A stretch of DNA of 41,869 nucleotides, taken from contig CAKKQC010000068.1 of assembly GCA_919901855.1 (NCBI GenBank), positions 1 through 41,869 of the forward strand, given 5' to 3'. Below the pieces are notes generated by a model. It had not been told where the DNA came from. It ran no database searches and saw only the letters and a program-made list of their open reading frames with translations. The translations under genes were made by a program, and so were the position numbers. This DNA comes from a bacterium (GTDB lineage Bacteria; Oederibacteriota; CAKKQC01). The number at the start of each line of letters is the position of its first letter. Position 1 is the first letter of the stretch. This document shows positions 17,104 to 24,738 of the stretch, one piece after another.

Positions 17104-18126
17104 GTGACGGACCCCGCAACACTCGACAGCCTCGCGGCCCGGGCGGAATCCGAGATCGCCCGGGCCGTGTCGCCCGAGGCGCTCGACGCCCTCCGCGTCA
17201 CCTTCCTGGGGCGAAAGAGCGACCTGCAGGCGGCCCTCAAGGGCATCTCAGCGCTTCCCGCCGGAGACCGGAAGGACGCCGGGGCCCGGTTGAATCTCAT
17301 CAAGCAGCGCATCGAGGCCGCGGTCGGCTCCCGGGGGGCCGCGTTGGCGGCGGGCGTGGGCGGGCCAGGCGCGGACGTCACGTTCCCGGGCCGCGCGGTG
17401 AGATCGGGCACGCGGCATCCCCTGCCGGCGACGATCGAGGATATCTGCGGGATCTTCGGTCGCATGGGGTTCGAGCGGGCAGAGGGTCCCGAGGTCGAGA
17501 CGGAGTACAACAACTTCGACGCCCTTAACACGCCCGCCGATCATCCGGCGCGCGACATGCAGGACACCTTCTACGTTCGACCCGGCCTGCTGCTTCGCAC
17601 GCAGACCTCCGCGATCTGGGCACGGGTGATGGCCCGGCGGGATCCACCCCTGCGCATCGTGTGTCCGGGCCGGACCTTCCGGCGCGATGCCGCGGACTCG
17701 ACCCACTCCCCGGTGTTCCACCAGGTCGAAGGGCTGTGGATCGACGAGGCCTGCTCGTTCTCGGACCTCCGGGGCGTCCTGACCGCGTTCTTCGCCGAGT
17801 TCTTCGGGCGTGAGATGAAAGTGCGATTCGAGCCCCGGTACTTCCCGTTCACGGAGCCGTCCACGGAGGTGTCGATCGAATGCACCTCGTGCGGTGGCAA
17901 GGGTTGCCCGGCATGCGCGCGGTCGGGCTGGCTCGAGGTGTTGGGTGCCGGCATGGTGCACCCCAACATCCTGGCGAAGGCGGGGCGCGGCTATGCGAAG
18001 CCGGGGGTCCGCGGGTTCGCGTTCGGCATGGGCCCCGAGCGGCTGGCGATGCTCAAGCACCGGATCACGGACATGCGATGGTTGTACGACAACGACCTTC
18101 GGGCCCTCGGTCAGGTACGGGGCTGA
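17104..18126 (+). CDS. pheS: Phenylalanine--tRNA ligase alpha subunit
   Basis: The catalytic class II subunit of the (alpha-beta)2 enzyme, charging tRNA-Phe. The N-terminal coiled coil (LDALRVTFLGRKSDLQAALK) is followed by the class II core: motif 2 region VCPGRTFRRDAADSTHSPVFHQVEGL, the phenylalanine pocket FEPRYFPFTEPS, and motif 3 GFAFGMGPERLAMLKH. GTG 17104 has GAAAGGG before it. The usual partner pheT does not follow; a protein kinase starts two bases after the stop. pheT must lie elsewhere. Confidence 0.96.
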   Translation: MTDPATLDSLAARAESEIARAVSPEALDALRVTFLGRKSDLQAALKGISALPAGDRKDAGARLNLIKQRIEAAVGSRGAALAAGVGGPGADVTFPGRAVRSGTRHPLPATIEDICGIFGRMGFERAEGPEVETEYNNFDALNTPADHPARDMQDTFYVRPGLLLRTQTSAIWARVMARRDPPLRIVCPGRTFRRDAADSTHSPVFHQVEGLWIDEACSFSDLRGVLTAFFAEFFGREMKVRFEPRYFPFTEPSTEVSIECTSCGGKGCPACARSGWLEVLGAGMVHPNILAKAGRGYAKPGVRGFAFGMGPERLAMLKHRITDMRWLYDNDLRALGQVRG

Positions 18127-18127
18127 G

Positions 18128-19927
18128 ATGGCCGTCGCCGCCGGGGCCATGCTCGGCCGCTACAAGCTGTTGACTGAACTGGGATCGGGGTCCTTCGGAA
18201 GCGTATGGCTGGGCGAGGACACGTGGCTTAACAAGAAGGTCGCGCTCAAGATCCCGCACAACCAGAAGACCGATGTCGCTAAACTGCTGGCGGAGCCGAA
18301 ACTCCTCGCTGCCCTGGAGCACCCCAACATCGTTCGCCTGCTCACCGTGGAGCGCGTCGACGACGTCATGTTCATGGTGATGGAGTTCGTCGAGGGGCGA
18401 AGCCTCCGCGACCGGCTCTCGAAGGGTACGATGCCGATCCCGGAGGCGGTCGAGATCACGCGCGCGATCCTCCAGGCGCTCGCGCACGCCCACGCAAAGG
18501 GGGTAGTGCACCGGGACCTGAAACCGGCCAATATCCTGCTCACGGTCCAGGGCGAGGTCAAGATCACGGACTTCGGAACGGCGCACGCCCTCCACGGCGG
18601 GGAGGAGACCGTGGCGGCAGGCACGCTCTTCTACATGCCGAAGGAACAGCTTCTGGGGCGCGCGCTACCGGCATCCGACCTTTACGCCGTGGGCGTGATC
18701 CTCTACGAGATGCTGGCCGGGAAGCTTCCCTTCTTCGACGAGACAGGCGCGCGGGTCATCCAGAAGATCCTGTCGAGCGAGGAGGCGGCGGATGTTCGGG
18801 AGCTGAACCCGGCCGTGCCGCCCGAGCTGGCCTCCATCGTGCGTCGCTCTCTCGACCGCGATCTGAAGACGCGCTATGTCCGGGCGGAGGATTTCATGGA
18901 GGCCCTCGATGCCTGGAAGGGGGGGCGGACGATCCCGGTGGCTGCGCCCTCGCCTCCGCCCCCCCTGCCGGCTTACGAGCAGTTCGCGCATAAGGTGCCG
19001 CGACTCGCGGAATCGCTGGGGCGTTCGCATGAGTTCGGCTATACAGGGGCGTGGGGCCGGCGCGGCAAGGGGGCCGGCGAGTTCCTGCTGCCCGTGGGGC
19101 TCGCGGCCGGCGTGGACGGACAGATCTTCGTGACCGACGCTATCCGGTGCCAGGTGCAGGTGTTCCACCGCGACGGGAAGGTGGGCGCCCGCCTGGGCGG
19201 GGAGGGCACCGTGCTCGACTCGGGGCTCGTCTTCCACAACCCGACGGCCATCGCCGCGAGCCAGGCCGGGCACCTCTTCGTGTGCGACACCAAGAACTGC
19301 CGGGTCGTGATCTTCGACACCGCCGGAGAGGTCGTGGCGCGCTTCGGACGTCCGCTGGTGGTCATCGGACTCCACGAGGAGCCGGGCGTAGTGGGGTTCA
19401 ACAATCCGCGGGGGCTGGCGTTCGACGAGTCGGAGGGACTGCTCTACGTGGCGGACACCGGCAACAACCGGATCAAGCTCTTCAGCGCGGAAGGGACGCC
19501 GATCCAGACGGTGGGGGGCCGCGGGGACCGGCCGGGCGAGTTCGATGCCCCGATCGGACTGGCCATCGGGCCGAACGGGCGGCTGTACGTCGCGGACAGC
19601 CAGAATTGCCGGATCCAGGTGTTCGACCGGGGGTTCAGGTTCGTCGAAAGCTGGGGCCGGCGGGGGACCGGGACAGGCGATTTCTCGCATCCGCCGATCC
19701 ACGTTTCGCTGACCGTTAACGGCGAGGCGGTCGTGTGCGACGATACGGATCAGATGAAGCTGTTCAGCGCGTCCGGGGAGTTCATCGGGACAGTCGCGGC
19801 CCCGCGGAGTGCCGTCCCGACGCCGAAATACTACTCCGCGCTATTCGCCGAGGGCGAGAGCCTGCTGGCCGTGGACGAGAATGGGTGCCAGTTGCACCGG
19901 TTCGTCCTGAAGGAGAAGCCGTCATGA
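18128..19927 (+). CDS. Serine/threonine protein kinase with C-terminal NHL beta-propeller
   Basis: A 599-residue Hanks-type kinase. The glycine loop GSGSFGSV is at 19-26, the catalytic Lys at 41, HRDLKPAN at 128-135, and DFG at 148-150; all key residues are present, so it should be active. A Pro-rich linker near 280-295 leads to about six NHL repeats (for example LYVADTGNNRIKLF and LYVADSQNCRIQVFD), which form a propeller for protein or ligand binding. No transmembrane helix separates the two, unlike PknD-type receptor kinases, so it looks cytoplasmic. It overlaps the FHA gene by ATGA, and FHA domains bind phosphothreonine, so the two are likely partners. Confidence 0.9.
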   Translation: MAVAAGAMLGRYKLLTELGSGSFGSVWLGEDTWLNKKVALKIPHNQKTDVAKLLAEPKLLAALEHPNIVRLLTVERVDDVMFMVMEFVEGRSLRDRLSKGTMPIPEAVEITRAILQALAHAHAKGVVHRDLKPANILLTVQGEVKITDFGTAHALHGGEETVAAGTLFYMPKEQLLGRALPASDLYAVGVILYEMLAGKLPFFDETGARVIQKILSSEEAADVRELNPAVPPELASIVRRSLDRDLKTRYVRAEDFMEALDAWKGGRTIPVAAPSPPPPLPAYEQFAHKVPRLAESLGRSHEFGYTGAWGRRGKGAGEFLLPVGLAAGVDGQIFVTDAIRCQVQVFHRDGKVGARLGGEGTVLDSGLVFHNPTAIAASQAGHLFVCDTKNCRVVIFDTAGEVVARFGRPLVVIGLHEEPGVVGFNNPRGLAFDESEGLLYVADTGNNRIKLFSAEGTPIQTVGGRGDRPGEFDAPIGLAIGPNGRLYVADSQNCRIQVFDRGFRFVESWGRRGTGTGDFSHPPIHVSLTVNGEAVVCDDTDQMKLFSASGEFIGTVAAPRSAVPTPKYYSALFAEGESLLAVDENGCQLHRFVLKEKPS

Positions 19928-21423
19928 GCGCGGAACTGGAACTGAAGGTGATCCGCGAGGGCGGGCTGGGCGAGGTGGTGGCGGTGGGTCGCGAGCCGTT
20001 CACGATCGGCCGGTCGGGCGCCGACCTTATCGTGGACGACGTCGCCGTATCGCGCCGGCACTGCCAGCTCCTGCGGCAGGGCGAGGCCTGGATCGTCCGG
20101 GACCTCAAGAGTTCGAACGGGACGTTCGTGAACGGGGACAAGGTCGTGGAGCGCCCGCTGCGGGAGGGTGACCGGGTCAAGGTCGGGAAGACCGAGATCG
20201 TGATCCATCTTCGGGAGGCGGCGACCCCGGGGGCAGGCCGGGGCGGTGCGGCCGGCGGCGGTCGCGCCGAAGCGGCGACGCCGGATGACACCGCGATCTG
20301 GAGCCTGATGGAACTGTCGGCGGGCGCCTCGGAGGTGAAGAACTGGTACAAGGCCTACCTGGAGATGGCCATGCGGCGGCTTCAGGGGGAGCGGGGGTGC
20401 CTCGTGGTGCAGGATCCCGTGACCGGCGTGGGCGTCCCCGTGGCGTCGGTCGCCATGGAGTACGTGGAGACGGGGCTGGAAGGGCGGGTGCCCTTCTCGC
20501 GATCCATCGTCGAACAGGCGATCCTCGAGCGGCGCGTGGTCATGACGTCGGACGCCGACGAGGATCCCCGGTTCAAGGAAGCCGGGAGCGTCGCCCAGTA
20601 CGGCATTCGCGCGGTCCTGTGCGCGCCGGCCCGGTGGCACGGCATGCCGGTCGGCGCCCTCTACGTCGAACGGCTGATCGGCAAAGCCCTGTTCAACGAG
20701 GAGAACACGCTGCAGGCCCAGGACCTCGCGGACATGTTCGGAGTGGCGGAGATGGCGTGGCGCGGGCACCTGATGTCCAAACGGGAAGCCTGGGAACGGG
20801 ACAGCCTGGGTCGCACGTTTCCCCATTCGACGGTGAACGCGCTGGTCGCCAAGGGCGGGGCGGCCGCCGTCAGGCGCGAGATCCGGGATGTCTGCGCCAT
20901 GACCCTCTACCTCTCCAAGTTGGACGGGGTGCTGAGTGGCGTGCACGAGGAAGCCTGGCGCCTGCTCAGCCAGCTCTACGGCCACTTCTCCGAGGTCGTG
21001 CTCCAGCACGGCGGGGCGGTTCTCGACGGCGGTTACGCGCAGTTCGGGTCGGTCGACGAGGCGGAATCGGATTTCCACATCGAGGCCGTCCGGGCCGGGG
21101 TCGAGATCCAGAAGCTGGCGCGCCCCCTCGTGAAGCGCTTTGCGCGCGACTACAAGCTCAGCCTCGCGGTCGGAGTGGGACTGGCGACGGGGCCCGCGCT
21201 GGTGGGGTATTTCGGCGCGGGGCCGCGGATCGACTTCCTCGGGCTGGGCGAGGTCGAGCCCGTCTCGCGGGGGCTCGCCTTCCAGGCGGAGGATGGGGAG
21301 GTCCTGATCGAGGCCAACACCTACGCCAAGGTCCGCCTCCACGTCAACACGCACCGGCTGGCCCCGGAGTCCCTGACGGGGGTCGAGCAACAGGTGCAGG
21401 TCTACCGGGTCGTCCCCCTCTAG
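19924..21423 (+). CDS. FHA-GAF-adenylate cyclase-like (degenerate) signalling protein
   Basis: A 499-residue protein. The FHA domain (about 1-100) has FTIGRSGADL, VSRRHC and SSNGTFVNG, the phosphothreonine-binding loops. A Gly/Ala linker leads to a GAF domain (about 135-285). The last 180 residues resemble a class III nucleotidyl cyclase: LDGGYAQFG matches the second metal-Asp motif and SLAVGVGLATGPALVGYFG matches the core strand-turn. The first metal-Asp motif (usually F-x-D-I-x-G-F-T) reads MTLYLSKLDGV, and the usual D-Y-x-G-x-x-V-N-x-A-A-R stretch is not kept. It is probably a non-catalytic sensor or scaffold. It is coupled to the kinase upstream. Confidence 0.8.
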   Translation: MSAELELKVIREGGLGEVVAVGREPFTIGRSGADLIVDDVAVSRRHCQLLRQGEAWIVRDLKSSNGTFVNGDKVVERPLREGDRVKVGKTEIVIHLREAATPGAGRGGAAGGGRAEAATPDDTAIWSLMELSAGASEVKNWYKAYLEMAMRRLQGERGCLVVQDPVTGVGVPVASVAMEYVETGLEGRVPFSRSIVEQAILERRVVMTSDADEDPRFKEAGSVAQYGIRAVLCAPARWHGMPVGALYVERLIGKALFNEENTLQAQDLADMFGVAEMAWRGHLMSKREAWERDSLGRTFPHSTVNALVAKGGAAAVRREIRDVCAMTLYLSKLDGVLSGVHEEAWRLLSQLYGHFSEVVLQHGGAVLDGGYAQFGSVDEAESDFHIEAVRAGVEIQKLARPLVKRFARDYKLSLAVGVGLATGPALVGYFGAGPRIDFLGLGEVEPVSRGLAFQAEDGEVLIEANTYAKVRLHVNTHRLAPESLTGVEQQVQVYRVVPL

Positions 21424-21479
21424 CGAACACGGACGTGTTCGTCGTCGAAGGCGATATGCCTGGCGGGGGTCCTTCGACG
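21424..21479 (+). repeat. Two-hairpin palindromic repeat, copy D (56 bp)
   Basis: It starts on the base after the FHA gene stop. First hairpin: CGAACACG-GA-CGTGTTCG, which includes the CGGA motif. After one T comes CGTCGAAGG, a 19-nt loop, and CCTTCGACG (perfect 9-bp stem). Layout matches copy B. It may also act as a transcript 3' end for the kinase/FHA operon. Confidence 0.7.
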
Positions 21480-21498
21480 GGCCTGCGCAGGGGGAGAT

Positions 21499-21528
21499 TT
21501 GACAAAGGTCAAACGGTCTTGATATACC
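21499..21528 (+). promoter_or_regulatory. Strong promoter with overlapping inverted repeat, micropeptide unit
   Basis: TTGACA (21499-21504) and TATACC (21523-21528) are 18 bp apart with TGA before the -10. A perfect inverted repeat, TTTGAC-AAAG-GTCAAA (21498-21513), covers the -35 box and is a good candidate operator. The predicted start is near 21535. Just inside the leader is a start-stop pair, ATGTAA (21539-21544). Confidence 0.7.
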
Positions 21529-21579
21529 CAGATTACGTATGTAAGCCTGACGGTTCCACCCAGGGGGTGAGATTCCACG

Positions 21580-21633
21580 ATGGCGAAGAAGAAGAAGGGG
21601 AAGGACAAGGAGAAGGACAAGAAGAAGAAGTGA
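21580..21633 (+). CDS. 17-residue lysine-rich micropeptide
   Basis: The frame ATG...TGA encodes MAKKKKGKDKEKDKKKK: 11 Lys, 3 acidic residues, no hydrophobic core. AGGGGGTGAG eight bases before the ATG is a strong Shine-Dalgarno. The frame is bracketed by a strong promoter (21499-21528) and an 11-bp terminator hairpin (21653-21680), so it forms its own transcription unit between the FHA gene and ftsK. The all-AAG Lys runs avoid AAA slippage. I know no named family. It could bind nucleic acid or the ribosome, act as a leader peptide sensing lysine supply for ftsK beyond the terminator, or be noise in a regulatory RNA. Confidence 0.55.
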   Translation: MAKKKKGKDKEKDKKKK

Positions 21634-21652
21634 CCAGACCAATGGTAGGCGT

Positions 21653-21690
21653 GAACGGCACCGAAAGTCCGGTGCCGTTCGCGTTTTCCT
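21653..21690 (+). terminator. Rho-independent terminator (or attenuator) before ftsK
   Basis: GAACGGCACCG (21653-21663), loop AAAGTC, CGGTGCCGTTC (21670-21680): a perfect 11-bp stem followed by GCGTTTTCCT. ftsK starts 20 bp further on, so read-through would be needed to express ftsK from the micropeptide promoter. Confidence 0.85.
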
Positions 21691-21709
21691 GCTCCCCGTT
21701 CCGCCTCTC

Positions 21710-24007
21710 GTGAACGCCCCTCCGGGTTCGCGCCTCAAGCACGTCCTCGAGGCGCTGGGCCTCTGGCTTGCATCCGCCCTCGTGTTTCTTTCCCTCGTCG
21801 CGCGCGAGCGCAGCGGCGCCGCGGGTTTCTGGCTCGGGAACCACCTCGCGGATCTCTTCGGAGCCTGCGCGGTGGCCCTGCCGATCCTGCTCGCGACGGC
21901 GGGCGTCTGGGTGTTCCGGGCGGAGGCGATCCGGGAGCACGCTGCGGCTCTCGGCGGGCTCGCGCTGTTCACCGGCGGAGTGGCGACGCTCCTCGGGGAC
22001 CTGCCGGATCTGTGGGGCGAGCGGCTGGCGGGGGGGGTGGGTGTCTGGTGCGCGACGACAGCCACGGACCTCGTCGGTCTGCCCGGGCTCCTGCTGACGT
22101 CGGCGTGCGCCATCGCGGCGGGCGGATGGCTCGGGCGTCACGAACCCGTCGTGCACGCCACGTTCGGCGCGTGCCGCTGGACCGGAGCGGCTCTCTGGCG
22201 CGCAACCGCGGCGGCAGCGCGGGGCGTGAAGGGATGGATCGCCGGCCAGCGGCTGACCCGGCGCACGGTCCAGGCCACGTCCTCGGGTGTGCTGGTGACG
22301 ATGGCGCCGCCCGTCCGGCCGGTTCCGCCTCCACCCGCGGTGGCGGACGACCGGGTCCCCGAGCCGTCTTTCGCGGACGTGGTGCGGGAGCTTGCCGACG
22401 ACGAGGCCTCGGCGGACGCCACGGCCGATGCGGCCGGGGCGTCCACCCCGTCCGCCGCGGACGGCGAGGACCCGGCGACGCCCGCGCGCCCGAAGCGGCG
22501 GCGCAAGGCGGCAACGCGCTGGACCCTGCCCTCGCAGTCCCTGCTGTCCGCGGACACCAACGTGGCCAGTGTGGCGGCCCTCCAGGGATTCATCCAGGAG
22601 CAGATCCGGATCCTCGACGCGACGCTCGCGGCCTTCAAGGTCGAAGGCAAGATCGTCAGTGTCACGCCCGGGGCCCGCGTGATCCTGTTCGAGTGGGCTC
22701 CCGCCCCGGGCGTCAAGGCGAACCGGCTGGAGAGCCTGCAGGACGATCTCACGCTGGCCCTGAAGGCCGAGCGCGTGCGGGTCGTGGTGCCGCTGCCCGG
22801 CAAGGGTACGGTCGGCATCGAAATCCCGCATCCGGCGCCCGCGGGCGTAACATTGGGCGGGATCATGGCCGCGCACGCGATCCCGCAGACGGGATCGTCG
22901 CCGAATCCTTCGGCTTCGGCGGGCCGCGACGCGGGAGACCTGGCCCTCTACCTCGGGCGGGCCCTGACCGGGGAGCCGATGGTGTCGGATCTCGCCCAGA
23001 TGCCGCACCTGCTCATCGCCGGCACCACGGGGTCCGGCAAGAGCGTGTGCATCCATACGGCGCTTCTCTCGCTCATGATGACCCGGAGTCCCGACGAGCT
23101 TCGGCTCGTGCTCATCGATCCGAAACGCGTGGAGCTGATCGCCTACCGGGAGGCGCCGCACCTCCTCTCCGAGGTGATCACGGATTCCAAGATGGCCGTC
23201 ATGCGCCTGCGCTGGTTGGGGCTTGTCATGGAGTCCCGGTACGAGCTCCTGGCGCGGCACGGGTGCCGCGACCTTCACGTCTTCAACCGCATGGTGGCGG
23301 AGGAAGGTCTTCCCGAGGAATCCAACAACGAGGCGGCCGTGCTCAGTCCTTCGGGCCTCCCCTGGATCGTCGTCGCCATCGACGAGCTGGCGGATCTCAT
23401 GGTGGCGCGCGCGAGAGAGGTCGAGGACGCGCTCCAACGCCTCGCCCAGATGGCCCGGGGAGTGGGCATCCATCTGATCGTGGCGACCCAGCGCCCGTCG
23501 GTCGACGTCCTGACGGGCGTGATCAAGGCGAATCTGCCCTCCCGCATCTCCTTTCAGGTCGCGACGCGCGTGGACTCCCGTACGATCCTGGACAGCGGGG
23601 GGGCCGAACAGCTCCTGGGCCGGGGCGACATGCTCTACGCCCCCGCTGGCCTGCCGGCGGCGATCCGGGGCCAGGGCGCCTTCGTGTCGCCCGCGGAGGT
23701 GAAGGCCGTACTCGGGCACTGGACGGCGCAGGGGGATCCGGACTTCGTGGCGGTGGCCGACGTCGAAGGGCCGGGCGGCGATCGCGGGGAGGAGGCGGGG
23801 GGCGACGATCCGCTATACGCGGAGGCCGTCGAGCTCGTGATCAAGTCGGGGGAGGCCTCGGTCTCCCAGCTTCAGCGCAGGCTCGGCATCGGATTCGCCC
23901 GGGCCGGGCGGCTCATCGACCTCATGGAGCGTCGCGGCGTCGTCGGACCGAAGCAGGGCTCCAAGACGCGCGAAATCCTGGCCCGGCGTCCGGGGGATGA
24001 CGAGTGA
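21710..24007 (+). CDS. ftsK: DNA translocase FtsK/SpoIIIE
   Basis: An ATP-driven DNA pump that clears chromosome from the division septum. The 765-residue protein has N-terminal membrane helices (about 10-150), a Pro/Ala linker to about 265, the alpha domain, then the RecA-like motor with Walker A GTTGSGKS (438-445) and Walker B IVVAIDELADLM. The C-terminal winged-helix gamma domain (from about 700, LYAEAVELVIKSGEASVSQLQRR) reads KOPS-type sequences. The GTG start lies 20 bp after a terminator. Residues about 390-404 (IPQTGSSPNPSASAG) are encoded by repeat copy C and lie just before the motor, where relatives have a short linker. Confidence 0.95.
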   Translation: MNAPPGSRLKHVLEALGLWLASALVFLSLVARERSGAAGFWLGNHLADLFGACAVALPILLATAGVWVFRAEAIREHAAALGGLALFTGGVATLLGDLPDLWGERLAGGVGVWCATTATDLVGLPGLLLTSACAIAAGGWLGRHEPVVHATFGACRWTGAALWRATAAAARGVKGWIAGQRLTRRTVQATSSGVLVTMAPPVRPVPPPPAVADDRVPEPSFADVVRELADDEASADATADAAGASTPSAADGEDPATPARPKRRRKAATRWTLPSQSLLSADTNVASVAALQGFIQEQIRILDATLAAFKVEGKIVSVTPGARVILFEWAPAPGVKANRLESLQDDLTLALKAERVRVVVPLPGKGTVGIEIPHPAPAGVTLGGIMAAHAIPQTGSSPNPSASAGRDAGDLALYLGRALTGEPMVSDLAQMPHLLIAGTTGSGKSVCIHTALLSLMMTRSPDELRLVLIDPKRVELIAYREAPHLLSEVITDSKMAVMRLRWLGLVMESRYELLARHGCRDLHVFNRMVAEEGLPEESNNEAAVLSPSGLPWIVVAIDELADLMVARAREVEDALQRLAQMARGVGIHLIVATQRPSVDVLTGVIKANLPSRISFQVATRVDSRTILDSGGAEQLLGRGDMLYAPAGLPAAIRGQGAFVSPAEVKAVLGHWTAQGDPDFVAVADVEGPGGDRGEEAGGDDPLYAEAVELVIKSGEASVSQLQRRLGIGFARAGRLIDLMERRGVVGPKQGSKTREILARRPGDDE
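22878..22921 (+). repeat. Two-hairpin palindromic repeat, copy C (44 bp), inside ftsK
   Basis: CGATCCCG, loop CAGA, CGGGATCG (perfect 8-bp stem), one T, then CGCCGAATCC, loop TTC, GGCTTCGGCG (one mismatch). Same length and order as copy A. It is read in frame through ftsK as a polar Ser/Pro/Ala-rich linker. Confidence 0.8.
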
Positions 24008-24738
24008 GCCGCCTCGCGGCGGGAATCCTCGTGGTCCTGCTGGGCGCGTTGCCGGCCAGGTCAATCGCCGGCGCCGGGGTTCCCGCGGACGCGGCAGCTC
24101 CGCGGGCGTCCGTGGCCCTCTCCACGACGTCGACCGGGGGAGTGGATGGGGTGTTGGCACGGGTCCAGAGCGTCGAGGACCGGGTCAGGGATGTGACGCT
24201 CACGTTCCGGCAGACGACGCTGCTCAAGGCGACCGGGGATTCGGGGTCGACCACGGGCACGCTCGCGCTCATGCGGTCTCCCGAGCGCTTCCGCGTCACT
24301 TTCACGGCACCGGTGGAGCAGATCGCCCTGTACGATGGAACGTACCTCTGGCTGTACCTTCCGGCGGCCGCCCAGGCATACCGCCAGAAGGCGGGGCCCC
24401 AGGAGTTGGCCCGCGTCCTCGGGCTCAATCCCGCGGAGCCGGTTCGGAGTTTCCGGCGCGGGTACCGGGCGTCCCTGGCCGGATGCGACGGGCGCGGATG
24501 CACGGTCGACTTCGCCCGCGGGGGCTCGTCCCCCATGACGTGGCACGTGCGGGTGAGTGCGACCACGTGGCGGATGGATGAAGCCTGGTTCGAGAACGAC
24601 GAGGTCAAGGTGTCGCTATCGTGCTACGATTACCGGGTGAACCGGAAGCTGACCGCGGGTGATTTCCGCCTCGCGCTGCCGCGCGACGTCGAGATCCAGG
24701 ACGGGATTCCCATGATGTTCGGGGCCAAGACCCCGTGA
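24004..24738 (+). CDS. lolA: LolA-type outer-membrane lipoprotein carrier
   Basis: A periplasmic chaperone that carries lipoproteins from LolCDE to the outer membrane. The 244-residue protein has a signal peptide (LAAGILVVLLGALPARSIAGA) and the LolA half-barrel pattern: VEDRVRDVTLTFRQTT, GTLALMRSPERFRVTF, and LYDGTYLWLYLPAAAQAYRQK. It is coupled to ftsK by a GTGA overlap and followed by the RodZ-like gene by another. LolA next to ftsK is a common arrangement, which supports the call. A general outer-membrane-biogenesis LolA relative cannot be excluded. Confidence 0.85.
   Translation: MSRLAAGILVVLLGALPARSIAGAGVPADAAAPRASVALSTTSTGGVDGVLARVQSVEDRVRDVTLTFRQTTLLKATGDSGSTTGTLALMRSPERFRVTFTAPVEQIALYDGTYLWLYLPAAAQAYRQKAGPQELARVLGLNPAEPVRSFRRGYRASLAGCDGRGCTVDFARGGSSPMTWHVRVSATTWRMDEAWFENDEVKVSLSCYDYRVNRKLTAGDFRLALPRDVEIQDGIPMMFGAKTP

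Noticed and set aside
21533-23719. 728-codon open frame on the minus strand
   Set aside because: Antisense to ftsK; composition is Arg/His/Gly/Asp-rich shadow sequence with no motif.
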